Of a DNA stretch of 45,281 nt, positions 8,526 to 18,435 are shown one piece after another. The position numbers and the translations under genes were made by a program. The stretch covers positions 1-45,281 of the forward strand of contig JAUYEO010000169.1 of the NCBI GenBank assembly GCA_030689795.1, given 5' to 3'. This DNA is from Desulfobacterales bacterium. GTDB taxonomy: Bacteria > Desulfobacterota > Desulfobacteria > Desulfobacterales > RPRI01. The notes beneath the pieces are model-generated. The model did no database searches. It was not told where the DNA came from and was given only the letters and a program-made list of their open reading frames with translations. The number at the start of each line of letters is the position of its first letter. Positions within the stretch are counted from its first letter, which is position 1.

Positions 8526-9506
8526 CTATACTTTTCTTGAAAGAGCGTAGTCGGCTATATATTCAAGTATTCTTCTTGTTTTTGAAGGTTTGAAAATAAG
8601 AAGAGTTTTTTTTGCTTTTTCAATATGATACTTCGCACGCTCTTTCGTGTATGCAATTCCTCCGTATTTTTCAAGGAGTTTTATCAGCAATTTAAAATCG
8701 CGCACTGAAAAAGTTTTATTTTGTATTATCGCTTCCATCCTAAAACGGTCATTCCTGTCCGCTTCTTTCAGGGCATATATTACAGGAAGTGTCAGCTTCC
8801 CTTCTTTTAAATCGGCTCCCACCTCTTTTCCAAGAGCCCTGGTATCAAGCGTATAGTCCAGAAGGTCATCTGCCATCTGGAAGGCCATTCCCATGTTATA
8901 TCCGTATCCGGAAACAGCCTTTTCTTCTCTTTTCGAAGCATTTGCTATAAAGGCGCTTATCCTGCAGGCACCCTCAAATAAAACGGCGGTTTTACGCCGG
9001 ATTATCTCCATATATTCTGCTTCGGTAAGGTCCAGCGCGCCTTTTCTCATAAGCTGGTGGATCTCTCCCTGAGACATGCTTTCGGTAACTCCCGCGATTA
9101 CCTTAATAACTTTTAGTTTTCCGGTAGCAGCGGCAATGGATAAACCCCGCGCAAGAAGAAAATCACCGACTAACACCGCTGTCGAATTTCCCCATATTGA
9201 ATTTGCAACTGGTTTTCCCCTCCTTAATTTCGCCCCGTCAACAAGATCATCATGCAAAAGGGTTGCGGCATGCAGGTATTCAAATGTTGTTGAAAGAACC
9301 TTGTCATACTCTCCCTTATAGCCGCAAATTCTTGCCGAAAGCACCATAAGAAGCGGCCTCAACCTTTTTCCCCCGGCAAAAAGAATATGTCCGGCAACAT
9401 CAGAGACAAGAGCCAGATAGGGGTTTAAATTATCTGCAAGCGCAATTTCAATCTCTTTAAGGTCTTTTTCGACCATGGGAAGAATTTCACGCTTCAAATC
9501 TCTCAT
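8526..9506 (-). CDS. long-chain polyprenyl diphosphate synthase
   Basis: This trans-prenyltransferase condenses isopentenyl diphosphate onto an allylic diphosphate to make the long polyprenyl chain of a quinone, probably menaquinone in this lineage. The first Asp-rich motif is in LLHDDLVDGAKLRRGKP (about residues 85-101) and the second in MADDLLDY (about 211-218), with the GGKRLRP box at 45-51. Length (326) is that of the IspB/HepT class. Product chain length is not readable by eye. The ATG overlaps the rimO stop as ATGA, so the two are coupled. Quinone supply links it functionally to the Qmo complex encoded elsewhere in the window, but that link is inference. Confidence 0.9.
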   Translation of the reverse strand: MRDLKREILPMVEKDLKEIEIALADNLNPYLALVSDVAGHILFAGGKRLRPLLMVLSARICGYKGEYDKVLSTTFEYLHAATLLHDDLVDGAKLRRGKPVANSIWGNSTAVLVGDFLLARGLSIAAATGKLKVIKVIAGVTESMSQGEIHQLMRKGALDLTEAEYMEIIRRKTAVLFEGACRISAFIANASKREEKAVSGYGYNMGMAFQMADDLLDYTLDTRALGKEVGADLKEGKLTLPVIYALKEADRNDRFRMEAIIQNKTFSVRDFKLLIKLLEKYGGIAYTKERAKYHIEKAKKTLLIFKPSKTRRILEYIADYALSRKV

Positions 9507-10831
9507 GCAGCTTCTCCGACGAGATCATATTCAAGCGCATCTGTGATTTTTACACTGGCAAAAGAGCCTTCCCTTAGTTCACCTGCAATATAGGTAATGC
9601 CGTCAACATCAGGAGCCTGATACCTTGTTCGTCCGATACAAAGCCTTTTTTCAGGTAACTCCTCAACAAGAACATCAAAAACCTTGCCTATGTGTTTCCT
9701 GTTGTTTTCGAGGGATATTTCCCTCTGGCGGGACATGATTCTGTCGCGTCTTTTTTTCGCGACATTTTTCGGAACCCTGTCCGGAAGCTTATGGGATGGA
9801 ATATCTTTGGAATCTGAATATATAAAAACTCCGAGATGATCAAATTTTACTTTTTCTATGAAAGAGAACAGATCTCTGAAGTCCTTATCCGTTTCACCCG
9901 GAAAACCTGTAATGACGGTTGTCCGCAGGGATGCATCGGGAACTGCGGACCTTATTTTATCAAAAAGTTTTAACAGGTCGTTTTGATTGTAACTTCGCCC
10001 CATTCTTTTCAGCACGGGACGGCTTGCATGCTGAATTGGAATATCGAAATAGGAACATATATTGCGGCCTGAAGCAATGGTTTTAACGATATTATCATCG
10101 ATGCTTTCAGGATGCGCGTAAAGAATTCTTATCCAGGCATCCCCCGATATTTTGGATATTTTTTCAAGAAGCCTCCCGAGGCCGGAGGAACCCTTCAGGT
10201 CTTTTCCATAAGAGGTTGTGTCCTGTGCCACAAGGATCAGTTCTTTCACTCCTGATTCAATCAGCAGCCTCGCTTCTGAAACTATATCCTCAGGAGAACG
10301 GCTCCGTTGTTTTCCGCGCAGCCTGGGAATAACACAATAGCTGCAACGCCTGCTGCATCCTTCCGCAACTTTTAAATATGCCATATGCGGAACGGATCTT
10401 ATTCTCGGCACAGAAGGCTCGCTTAAAACGGTCAGGTTGGGATCAGGCAAAAGGCATCCTGACGCTATAGGAACGCCTTCAACAGCCTGGACAATTTTAT
10501 CAAATGCGCCTGTGCCGATAAAACAATCCACCTCGGGAAGGGTTTTTGCTATCTTTTCCCTGAAACGCTCGGGAAGACAACCTGTAACAACCAGCCTGCG
10601 GCATGAGCCGTTCTGTTTGTGAGCGGAAAAATCGAGAATCGTGTCTATAGATTCATCTATCGCGGACTCAATAAAACTGCACGTATTCACAATGATCGTA
10701 TGTGCTCTTGCAGGATCCTGAACAATATTCCACCCCGCGTTTGCAAGCCTTCCCAGCATCAATTCGCTGTCCACAAGATTTCTCGCGCACCCTAAACTTT
10801 CCAGATAGACATTTTTTTTACGTCTTGGCAT
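9503..10831 (-). CDS. rimO: ribosomal protein S12 methylthiotransferase RimO
   Basis: RimO is a radical-SAM enzyme with two [4Fe-4S] clusters that adds a methylthio group to an Asp of ribosomal protein S12. The 442-residue product has the N-terminal UPF0004 cysteines (SLGCARN, NTCSFI, VTGCLPER), the radical-SAM triad in EGCSRRCSYCVIP and a C-terminal TRAM-like domain. The opening YLESLGCARNLVDSE and RSRSPEDIV segment mark RimO rather than MiaB. The start ATG is the first of the frame. It heads the run rimO, polyprenyl synthase, pgsA. Confidence 0.94.
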   Translation of the reverse strand: MPRRKKNVYLESLGCARNLVDSELMLGRLANAGWNIVQDPARAHTIIVNTCSFIESAIDESIDTILDFSAHKQNGSCRRLVVTGCLPERFREKIAKTLPEVDCFIGTGAFDKIVQAVEGVPIASGCLLPDPNLTVLSEPSVPRIRSVPHMAYLKVAEGCSRRCSYCVIPRLRGKQRSRSPEDIVSEARLLIESGVKELILVAQDTTSYGKDLKGSSGLGRLLEKISKISGDAWIRILYAHPESIDDNIVKTIASGRNICSYFDIPIQHASRPVLKRMGRSYNQNDLLKLFDKIRSAVPDASLRTTVITGFPGETDKDFRDLFSFIEKVKFDHLGVFIYSDSKDIPSHKLPDRVPKNVAKKRRDRIMSRQREISLENNRKHIGKVFDVLVEELPEKRLCIGRTRYQAPDVDGITYIAGELREGSFASVKITDALEYDLVGEAA

Positions 10832-10869
10832 ATAAAAAAACCGGTTCTATTATCCGCTGCAAAAATCTT

Positions 10870-11838
10870 CTATATACCTTTGATTTTTTTAATCTCTTCC
10901 GTAATCAAAGGGACAACTTCAAACAAATCTCCCGCAATTCCATAATCCGCCTTTGCAAAGATGGGCGCCTCGGAATCCTTGTTTATTGCCACAATAACTT
11001 TTGATGAGGACATCCCTGCAAGATGCTGTATTGCTCCCGATATCCCGCAGGCAATGTAAAGATTCGGTGAAACAACTTTTCCCGTTTGCCCGACCTGATC
11101 CGAGTGAGGCCTCCATCCTTCATCAACAGCAGACCTGGAAGCTCCGACAGCTCCTCCAAAAATCCCGGCAAGCTTTTCTATTACCGAATAATCAGGCCCT
11201 CCCATTCCCCTTCCACCTGATACAACTACATCTGCTTCGGTCAATTCGACCTTGCCCGTATCAAGTTTCTTTTCTATAAATTTAAGATCTGTCCTGCCTT
11301 TGTCGGGAGCAATAATTTCAACTGCTCCTGCCTTTTGAGATTCGGCAATCCTCATTGAATTGGGACGAACTGCAATTATCCGGGGCTCTCCTTCAAACAT
11401 GATTTCGGCAAGGATTTTCCCGCCGTACATAGGCCGTGTCACAACAACATTTCCGGCATCAACCCTGACTGCAACACAATCCATTGCAAGAGGAGAGTCG
11501 AGTCTGGCGGACAGCCTCGCTGCAAGATCTCTTCCACGGGAGGACGCCCCCAATATAATTACGCAGGGTTTTTCTTTGGTTACAATACCGGCAACGACAT
11601 TCGTGTAAGCATCGGTCATGTACTCTTCAAGCACGGCGTCGTCGGCAACAAGTATCCTGTCTGCGCCGTATTTTCCCAACGACTCGGAATTGCTTTTTAT
11701 TCCTGAACCTATAACCGCAACGGAAAGAGCGCATCCAAGGCCGTCCGCTATTCGCCTTCCCTCACTGAGCGCTTCGTAAGTAACCTTTCTGAAAACACCA
11801 TTTACCTGTTCCGCTATTGCAAGTACTCCACAAGACAT
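10870..11838 (-). CDS. etfA: electron transfer flavoprotein alpha subunit
   Basis: EtfA binds FAD and, with EtfB, passes electrons from acyl-CoA or other dehydrogenases to the quinone pool or into bifurcation. The 322-residue protein has the N-terminal ETF domain and the C-terminal FAD-binding region with the conserved HSDQVGQTGKVVSPNLY and ACGISGAIQHLAGM boxes. A strong AAGGAGATT ribosome binding site precedes ATG 11838. It follows etfB after 24 bp, the normal order. No acyl-CoA dehydrogenase is adjacent, but a thiolase gene lies at the far end of the window. Confidence 0.95.
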   Translation of the reverse strand: MSCGVLAIAEQVNGVFRKVTYEALSEGRRIADGLGCALSVAVIGSGIKSNSESLGKYGADRILVADDAVLEEYMTDAYTNVVAGIVTKEKPCVIILGASSRGRDLAARLSARLDSPLAMDCVAVRVDAGNVVVTRPMYGGKILAEIMFEGEPRIIAVRPNSMRIAESQKAGAVEIIAPDKGRTDLKFIEKKLDTGKVELTEADVVVSGGRGMGGPDYSVIEKLAGIFGGAVGASRSAVDEGWRPHSDQVGQTGKVVSPNLYIACGISGAIQHLAGMSSSKVIVAINKDSEAPIFAKADYGIAGDLFEVVPLITEEIKKIKGI

Positions 11839-11862
11839 ATTAATCTCCTTATAATAAATTGA

Positions 11863-12651
11863 TCAAACAACCTTGGCCTCTTCATGCAGGGCTTTGACAA
11901 GCGCTATAGCCTTATCTGCGGCGGCCTCCCCGGCAATCATCTTTCCTCCCTTTCGTTCGGGCGGATATTTGAGTGAAATTATCTTTGTTTTCGGGGCGCC
12001 TATTCCGGCAGTATCAAGACCTATATCTTTAAGGCTTTTAATTTCAAGAGGTTTTTTCTTGGCTTTCATAATACCGGGCAGTGATGCATACCTTGGTTCA
12101 TTCAATCCCCGCTGAGTTGTTATCAGAGCAGGAAGGGGAGCTTCTACAACAACAATGCCGCCCTCTACTGTCCTGTTGCAGGTTATTCTTCCGTCTGCTA
12201 TCACTTCTTTCATTACCATCGTAACAGCCGGAATATTCAGGAATTCAGCCACCGCTGACCCCACCGCGTAATTATCCCCATCAACAGCCCGCTGGCCTGC
12301 AACAATAAGATCAAACGGCATATTCTTAAGAACTGCCGCAAGAATTTTTGCCGTTTGCAATCCGTCACAGTTGTGAGCGGCAGGGTCGTTTATCAATATG
12401 CCTTTATCGGCTCCCATTGCAAGCGCAGTCCGTATCGCTTCAACCGCTTTCTCTGTTCCGACAGAAAGAATGGTTACCGATCCCGAACCGCCGTGAGCCT
12501 CCTTAACCCGAAGAGCTTCTTCCACAGCAAATTCGTCATAAGGGTTCATTACCCATTTCACATCACCCGTCTTTACCGACAAACCGTTTTCGGAAATACC
12601 TACAAACGACTCGGTTGATGGAACCTGTTTTAATAAAACAATGACTTCCAA
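11863..12651 (-). CDS. etfB: electron transfer flavoprotein beta subunit
   Basis: EtfB is the partner of EtfA. The ETF beta signature VEAPLPALITTQRGLNEPRY is present in two parts near residues 172-192, and the AMP/FAD-binding loop VAGQRAVDGDNYAVG near 121-135. I chose the TTG at 12651 as start because EVIVLLKQVPSTES then aligns with the usual N-terminus and GGAGG lies 10 nt upstream. ATG 12672 is in frame and would add seven residues. Length is then 262, normal for the family. A promoter candidate lies about 130 bp upstream. Confidence 0.92.
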   Translation of the reverse strand: MEVIVLLKQVPSTESFVGISENGLSVKTGDVKWVMNPYDEFAVEEALRVKEAHGGSGSVTILSVGTEKAVEAIRTALAMGADKGILINDPAAHNCDGLQTAKILAAVLKNMPFDLIVAGQRAVDGDNYAVGSAVAEFLNIPAVTMVMKEVIADGRITCNRTVEGGIVVVEAPLPALITTQRGLNEPRYASLPGIMKAKKKPLEIKSLKDIGLDTAGIGAPKTKIISLKYPPERKGGKMIAGEAAADKAIALVKALHEEAKVV

Positions 12652-12779
12652 TTTTCCAGTTCCTCCCTTCATGTTGTGTTGATTAAATTGATATTGCTCA
12701 AAAAAACAATGGAGCAGGCGAATCACCCTGAAAACATGCAACTCCATATAATTAAAAAATATTTATTTATAATAAGTTG

Positions 12780-12806
12780 AGTATATTAGTATAAAATTCT
12801 TGTCAA
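12780..12806 (-). promoter_or_regulatory. candidate sigma-70 promoter for etfBA
   Basis: On the minus strand TTGACA (12806-12801) and TATACT (12785-12780) are separated by 15 bp. Both boxes are near consensus, the spacer is short. It lies between the apbE stop and etfB in very AT-rich DNA, so it would separate the etf operon from the hydrogenase maturation genes. Confidence 0.45.
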
Positions 12807-12838
12807 ATAAATTCTAAATCGATTTATTGAAGAATCCG

Positions 12839-13873
12839 TTATCTTTCAAAAAGGATCTTTTCATTATTTCCAAACCCTTTTGAAAAATAATCGGTAAGTT
12901 TTCCATCCTTATCCTTGATCACTATAAAGCATTCAACACCCGGAATTTTATCTGCAAGTTCAAGTCCCTTTTTATACCCCATAACCATTATGGCTGTTGC
13001 AAGCCCATCAGCAAAAGTGCAGTTATCTGCAATTACTGAAACGCTGACAACTCCGTTGGTTACAGGATATCCTGTCTTTGGGTCCAAAACATGCGTATAA
13101 ACAGCCCCCTCTTTTTCAAAATAATTCCTGTAATCACCGCTAGTGGCAAGCCCTTTGTTTTTAAGCATCACTGTTTTGTATACTTCATCAAAAGGGACGT
13201 CTTTATCAGGCCTGTTTATTCCTATACGCCAGTAACCGCCGTCCTTTCTCAGGCCCGAAGCATATACTTCTCCTCCAATTTCAACAAGAAAGTTATCAAT
13301 TCCTTCTTTCCTGATAACATCCGCAATCTCGTCAACCCCATACCCCTTTGCAATTGAAGCAAGATCAAGACCCACGGAAGGATTTCGCTTCACAAGGTAC
13401 CCGCTTTCAGATATCTCAATTTTATCGAACCCAACATTTGCAAGCCGGTCTTCAATCTCTTTTTTTTGCGGAACCTGCTTCTCTTTTTCAGTTCTGCCGA
13501 ATCCCCACAGATCAACGAGAGGATACACTGTTCCGTCCCATGCCCCTCCCGAAAGCTCGTAAATTCTCCGGGCAACGATCATAACATTCAAAAAGTCCTC
13601 TGTAATAATAAACTTATCCTGTGAGTTAAACGCATTGAACCTGCTTATCTCGCTTTCACTGATAAAGACTGACATGCTGTTGTTTACATCTTTCAAACTT
13701 TTTTCAATTTTGTCTTTCAGTTCCGCCGTATCTTTATAAAACCATGTCACAACCTTTATATTATATGTAGTGCCCATGGTTCTTCCTGAAATCAGAACTT
13801 CTTTTTTCAGGTTGCAGCCTGTCAATATTAATAAAAAAAAGATTATACAGGCTGTTTTTGGCGGATATTTCAA
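12839..13873 (-). CDS. apbE: FAD:protein FMN transferase (ApbE), lipoprotein
   Basis: ApbE attaches FMN covalently to Thr or Ser of target flavoproteins outside the cytoplasmic membrane. The protein has the core GRTMGTTYNI, GGAWDGTVYPLVDLWGFG, LDLASIAKGYGVD, VEIGGEVYASG and a C-terminal HVLDPKTGYP plus CTFADGLATAIMVMG. An open frame extends upstream into hypE, but TTG 13873 is the likely start: AAGGAAAG lies 8 nt before it and the product then begins with a short lipoprotein signal ending in the lipobox LTGC. It begins 19 bp after the hypE stop, so it belongs to the hydrogenase maturation run. Its target is not in the window (typical targets are Rnf/Nqr subunits). Confidence 0.92.
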   Translation of the reverse strand: MKYPPKTACIIFFLLILTGCNLKKEVLISGRTMGTTYNIKVVTWFYKDTAELKDKIEKSLKDVNNSMSVFISESEISRFNAFNSQDKFIITEDFLNVMIVARRIYELSGGAWDGTVYPLVDLWGFGRTEKEKQVPQKKEIEDRLANVGFDKIEISESGYLVKRNPSVGLDLASIAKGYGVDEIADVIRKEGIDNFLVEIGGEVYASGLRKDGGYWRIGINRPDKDVPFDEVYKTVMLKNKGLATSGDYRNYFEKEGAVYTHVLDPKTGYPVTNGVVSVSVIADNCTFADGLATAIMVMGYKKGLELADKIPGVECFIVIKDKDGKLTDYFSKGFGNNEKILFER

Positions 13874-13892
13874 TAATAAATCTTTCCTTTTA

Positions 13893-14903
13893 TCAGCAGA
13901 TTCTTGGGAGCTGCTCTCCGGTGAGCATATCGACCATCCTGATTCCGCCGATTCCCGTCTCAAGGAAAACTTTTCCCGGATGTCCGGATACTACCTCGCC
14001 TATTATGCAGGCGTCTTTCCCGAACTCATCTTCCCTGACAGCCGAAAGAACCTTGTCGGCATCTTCCGGCGACACAAAAGCAAGCAGCTTTCCCTCATTT
14101 GCAATATAAAGAGGATCAAAACCGAGCAGTTCACAAATCCCTTTGACCTCATTTTTTACAGGTATCTTATTCTCATAAATCTTTATCCCGGCACAGGATT
14201 TTTCAGCTATTTCATTCAGGGAGGTGCCCACTCCTCCCCGGGTCGGATCACGCAATACATGGACATTTTTGCTTGAAGAAAATATTTTTCCGACCATGTG
14301 ATTTAACGGCGCCGTATCGCTTCTGACAGAAGAAGTAAAGGTCATCCCCTCCCGCTGGGTCAAAACGGTTATGCCATGATCTGCAATCGTTCCGCTTAAT
14401 ATTATTTTATCGCCGGGAACCGCCTTGTCACATCCGACATCAACATTGTCAGGTATAAGCCCGATCCCTGATGTGTTTATGAATATCTTGTCTACAGCGC
14501 CCTTCGGCACGACCTTGGTATCGCCCGTCACAACTTTAACTCCCGCTTTCTCAGCAGCGGCACCCATTGATTTTATTATCCTCTCAAGATCGGATATTAA
14601 AAAACCCTCTTCAATGACAAGTCCTACGCTCAGGTAGAGAGGAGAACCACCGCACATTGCGATATCGTTCACAGTTCCGTATATTGCAAGCTCCCCGATA
14701 TCTCCTCCGGGGAAAAAGATAGGATCAACAACATACGTATCTGTGGAAAAGGCGAATTTCTTTCCGCCGATATTCAATATCGCCCCGTCATTTAATTTTG
14801 AAAGCATTGGATTGTCAAACACGGGAAGCATGATATCCAAAGTCAGCGAGTGGGATATTTTTCCGCCGCTTCCGTGATCAAGTAATATTCTGTCGGTTTT
14901 CAT
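13893..14903 (-). CDS. hypE: hydrogenase maturation protein HypE (carbamoyl dehydratase)
   Basis: HypE receives a carbamoyl group from HypF on its C-terminal Cys and dehydrates it, with ATP, to the thiocyanate that supplies CN ligands to the hydrogenase iron. The 336-residue protein starts with LDHGSGGK, has the PurM-like ATP-binding segments (FSTDTYVVDPIFFPGGDIG, LRDPTRGGVGT) and ends PRIC, with the essential terminal Cys intact. A GGGAG ribosome binding site precedes the ATG. It follows hypD by 12 bp. Confidence 0.97.
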   Translation of the reverse strand: MKTDRILLDHGSGGKISHSLTLDIMLPVFDNPMLSKLNDGAILNIGGKKFAFSTDTYVVDPIFFPGGDIGELAIYGTVNDIAMCGGSPLYLSVGLVIEEGFLISDLERIIKSMGAAAEKAGVKVVTGDTKVVPKGAVDKIFINTSGIGLIPDNVDVGCDKAVPGDKIILSGTIADHGITVLTQREGMTFTSSVRSDTAPLNHMVGKIFSSSKNVHVLRDPTRGGVGTSLNEIAEKSCAGIKIYENKIPVKNEVKGICELLGFDPLYIANEGKLLAFVSPEDADKVLSAVREDEFGKDACIIGEVVSGHPGKVFLETGIGGIRMVDMLTGEQLPRIC

Positions 14904-14915
14904 AATGGAAACTCC

Positions 14916-16010
14916 CTAATCTTCGCTGTGATACTTGTAGTAAGCTGCGCATGTCCCTTCGCTTGAAACCATGCACGGCCCGACAGGATCAACCGGGGTG
15001 CAGATTTTTTTATAAAGTGGGCATTCGACAGGGGTTTTAATGCCTGTAAGGATTTCACCGCAGGCGCATCCCTTAGGCTCATCCGAATCTTTTTCACTTA
15101 TTTCAAACTTTTTCATAGCGTCATAATCTGAAAATTCATTTCTGATTTTAAGCCCGCTTCCCGGAATAATCCCTATCCCCCGCCACGCAACATCCGCAGC
15201 TTCAAATACATCATTCATTATCCCGACCGCTTTTTCATTTCCTTCAAAAGAGACAGCCCGCGTGTAGGCATTTTCAAGCCCCGGAGTTTTATTTTCTATC
15301 TGCTCAACAAGCATCAGTATCGCCTGCAGAATATCGGATGGTTCAAAACCGGCAACTACACAGGGCATTTGATATTGATTGAAAAATGGAAGATACGCCC
15401 TGGTTCCTATAATCACGGAAACATGTCCCGGCAGGATAAACCCGTCTATTTTAATCCCTTCGGTCTTCATTAGAGCGCAAAGAGCCTGGGGCACTGTTTT
15501 ATGAGCCGAATAAACAAAGTAGTTTTCTACCTTCATCTCTCTTGCGGACAGAATGGATGCGGCGACGGTCGGCGCCGTTGTCTCAAAGCCCACACCAAGA
15601 AAGATAACTCTCTTATCGGGATTTTTCCTTGCAATTTCAATCGCATCAAACGTGGAATAGACCATGCGGATATCTTTTCCATCAGCCCGCTCTTTTAGCA
15701 GAGATGAATTAGTCCCGGGAACCCTCATTAAATCTCCGAAAGTTGTTATGATTGTATCGGGAACCCTCGATATTTCAATAAAAGCATCTATCTCATTCTG
15801 GGCGGTCACACAAACAGGGCATCCTGGCCCGGAAAGCAGGGATATGGTGCCCGGAATCAATTTTCGTATTCCGTTTCTGAATATCGACATGGTATGCGTA
15901 CCGCATACCTCCATCAACCGGACATTCTTTTTACTCAGGTTGTTTATCCGGTCAAGAATTTTTCGGGAAATCTCGGGATCCCTGTATTCGTCTGCATGTT
16001 TTATGGTCAT
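14916..16010 (-). CDS. hypD: hydrogenase maturation protein HypD
   Basis: HypD is the [4Fe-4S] scaffold on which, together with HypC, the Fe(CN)2CO group is assembled. The 364-residue product has the conserved CGTHT (near residue 41), GPGCPVCVT (near 65-73) with the redox-active Cys pair, and GFETTAPT, plus the C-terminal Cys cluster region from about residue 315 (CACGE, CPLYKKIC, GPCMVSSEGTC). The gap of 117 bp to hypF upstream contains nothing recognisable. Order here is protease, hypC, hypF, hypD, hypE. Confidence 0.97.
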   Translation of the reverse strand: MTIKHADEYRDPEISRKILDRINNLSKKNVRLMEVCGTHTMSIFRNGIRKLIPGTISLLSGPGCPVCVTAQNEIDAFIEISRVPDTIITTFGDLMRVPGTNSSLLKERADGKDIRMVYSTFDAIEIARKNPDKRVIFLGVGFETTAPTVAASILSAREMKVENYFVYSAHKTVPQALCALMKTEGIKIDGFILPGHVSVIIGTRAYLPFFNQYQMPCVVAGFEPSDILQAILMLVEQIENKTPGLENAYTRAVSFEGNEKAVGIMNDVFEAADVAWRGIGIIPGSGLKIRNEFSDYDAMKKFEISEKDSDEPKGCACGEILTGIKTPVECPLYKKICTPVDPVGPCMVSSEGTCAAYYKYHSED

Positions 16011-16127
16011 ATTATATATCCGTCTAACCCGTCTTTTGGTTATTATAAAAGTTTCTTCTCCCGGTCAGTTGAAAAAAAGGGTTCCAGGATTCGAGGGTTC
16101 AGGTGTTTGGAGATGATACTTACAAAA

Positions 16128-18404
16128 TCAGTCCGCTGATCCGGCAACTACCGCCTGGCCGAGTGAAATGCCCCCGTCATTTGCCGGAACAAGTTTATGC
16201 GTATAAACTTTAAACCTGTTTTCTTCAAGAGCTTTGATCATACCGGATAAAAGTATTGAATTCTGGAATACTCCGCCACTTAATGCTACTCTTTCAATAT
16301 CAGTATCTTTTCTTATTATTTTACACAGCTCTGTAAACAGGCGTATCACTGTTCTGTGAAATTTTCCGCCGATTACAGACGTGTGAACGCCATTATGAAT
16401 GTCCTCAACAATACCTTTAATTATAGGAGCCGTTAAAATTTTATATACATTATCATCCGATATCCATTCATAATCATAAATCTCTTCTGTGTTTTCATCG
16501 GACAGCATCTCAAACTCCATTGCAGCCTGCCCTTCAAAGCAGACACGGTTTCTGATTCCTATAATAGCGGCAATGCCGTCAAAAAGCCTTCCCAGGCTCG
16601 ATGTTTCAGGCGAATTGATTTTTCTTGAAATCATATCAATGATGAATCTGATTTTATCTTCGCTGATTTCTTTTAAAACGGGAATATCCAGTCCCCGCAT
16701 ATCTTCACCGAAAACATCGTAAAGATAACTTACGGCCATGCGCCACGGCTCCTTTATAGCTGCCGCGCTCCCCGGCATGGAAATATATGAAAGGTGGGCT
16801 GCTCTCGTAAACCGGCCATGCTCTGCGATAATGACCTCTCCGCCCCAGATATTACCGTCTGATCCATACCCTGTCCCGTCAAAAGCGAGTCCTATAACAG
16901 GGCCGTCAATCATATTTTCAGCCATGCAGCCTGCAATATGCGCGTGATGGTGCTGAACCCTAACTACTTTAATATTTTTCAGCGAGAGAGCATATTTTGT
17001 GCTCAGGTAATCGGGGTGAAAATCGCAGGCCACAATCTCAGGATTAACATCAAGAATCCTCTTCATGTGCCGGATGGTAAGCTCAAAGAACTCAAGAGTG
17101 GAAAGATTTTCAAGATCACCTATATGCTGGCTTACAAATGCCTTGTCGTCTTTAGTAATGCAGACCGTGTTTTTCAATTCGGCCCCGCAGGCAAGAACCA
17201 TGGGAACCTTTTTATTGAGAAAGACCGGTGCCGGTATATATCCGCGGGAACGGCGTATAAATCTGGTTTCCCCTGCCGTTTTTTTCACTATTGAATCATC
17301 GCTTCTAAGATAAATATCCCTGTTGTGCACCAAAAAATAATCGGCGATATCAGAAAGCCTGTCAAAGGCATCTTCATTATCTATTGAAATGGGCTCTTCG
17401 CTCCTGTTTCCACTTGTCATGACAAGTGCGGTAAAATCATGCTGCAACAGCAGATAATGAAGAGGGGTATATGGAAGCATCGTTCCGAAATATCTGTTTT
17501 TAGGCGATACTTCACGGGAAAGCTGATTCGGTTCTTTCTTTTTTAAAAGGACTATAGGCCGCAGGCAAGATGATATAAGCGCCTCTTCCCCGGGTTCGAT
17601 AACGGCAAATCTTTTTATTCTCTCTACATCAAAGGACATGATTGCAAAGGGTTTTTCTTCCCTCAGCTTTCTTTTTCTAAGCGTGTAAACGGCTTTATCA
17701 TTTTCAGCATCTGCCGCAAGATGAAAACCACCGAGACCTTTTATCGCAACAATATGCCCCTGCTTTAAAAGCCCGGCGGTTTTTTCAACAGGATTTATTC
17801 CGTCAATCATTTTTCTGTTGTTGCCATAAAGAGTTAAATAAGGACCGCAATCACGGCATGCGTTCGGCTGGGCATGAAATCTCCTGTTTTCCGGATCATC
17901 ATATTCCGCTTGGCATTTGCCGCACATTCTGAAATGTTTCATGGAAGTGTTCGGCCTGTCGTACGGGATATCGTCGATTATTGTATATCTTGGCCCGCAG
18001 TTTGTGCAGTTGATAAAAGGATACCTGAACCTTCGGTCTTTGGTGTCGAAAAGCTCCTTCAGGCAGTCATCACAAATGCTTACATCGGGCGAGATAAGAA
18101 CTGACCGGGAAGCATCCGGCCTGCTTTCTGCAATTGAAAAACTATTGTGGTTTTTTACGGTTTCGGGATAATCTGAAACATCCGTAATACGGGCGAGCGG
18201 CGGACCGTTTTTCTTCAGTTCCCGGCAGAAGGAATTAATGTCTTTATCAATACCTTCAACATGAATTGATACTCCGGAGGAGGTGTTTAATACTTCTCCT
18301 TTCAGGTTATGACGGTTTGCAAGCTGGTAAACAAAGGGACGGAAACCGACACCCTGCACTATGCCTTCTACTTCGATTCTTCTTGCGACATACTCCCTTT
18401 GCAT
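16128..18404 (-). CDS. hypF: carbamoyltransferase HypF
   Basis: HypF uses carbamoyl phosphate and ATP to carbamoylate HypE, the first step of CN ligand synthesis. Domain order is an N-terminal acylphosphatase domain (EGIVQGVGFRPFVYQL), two zinc-finger units (CDDCLKEL...CTNCGPRYTI and CGKCQAEY...CRDCGPYL), a YrdC-like domain (GHIVAIKGLGGFHLAADA) and a Kae1-like domain with VQHHHAHIAGCMAEN. The frame is open far upstream across hypC, but ATG 18404 gives the normal N-terminus and has AAGGA 7 nt before it. Length 758 is normal. Confidence 0.96.
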   Translation of the reverse strand: MQREYVARRIEVEGIVQGVGFRPFVYQLANRHNLKGEVLNTSSGVSIHVEGIDKDINSFCRELKKNGPPLARITDVSDYPETVKNHNSFSIAESRPDASRSVLISPDVSICDDCLKELFDTKDRRFRYPFINCTNCGPRYTIIDDIPYDRPNTSMKHFRMCGKCQAEYDDPENRRFHAQPNACRDCGPYLTLYGNNRKMIDGINPVEKTAGLLKQGHIVAIKGLGGFHLAADAENDKAVYTLRKRKLREEKPFAIMSFDVERIKRFAVIEPGEEALISSCLRPIVLLKKKEPNQLSREVSPKNRYFGTMLPYTPLHYLLLQHDFTALVMTSGNRSEEPISIDNEDAFDRLSDIADYFLVHNRDIYLRSDDSIVKKTAGETRFIRRSRGYIPAPVFLNKKVPMVLACGAELKNTVCITKDDKAFVSQHIGDLENLSTLEFFELTIRHMKRILDVNPEIVACDFHPDYLSTKYALSLKNIKVVRVQHHHAHIAGCMAENMIDGPVIGLAFDGTGYGSDGNIWGGEVIIAEHGRFTRAAHLSYISMPGSAAAIKEPWRMAVSYLYDVFGEDMRGLDIPVLKEISEDKIRFIIDMISRKINSPETSSLGRLFDGIAAIIGIRNRVCFEGQAAMEFEMLSDENTEEIYDYEWISDDNVYKILTAPIIKGIVEDIHNGVHTSVIGGKFHRTVIRLFTELCKIIRKDTDIERVALSGGVFQNSILLSGMIKALEENRFKVYTHKLVPANDGGISLGQAVVAGSAD

Positions 18405-18435
18405 GGAAGTCCTTTTTGGAGGGAACAGCAGATGA

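Noticed and set aside
12672..12747. Longer N-terminus for EtfB
   Set aside because: The extra residues do not fit the family, and a GGAGG is correctly placed for the TTG at 12651.
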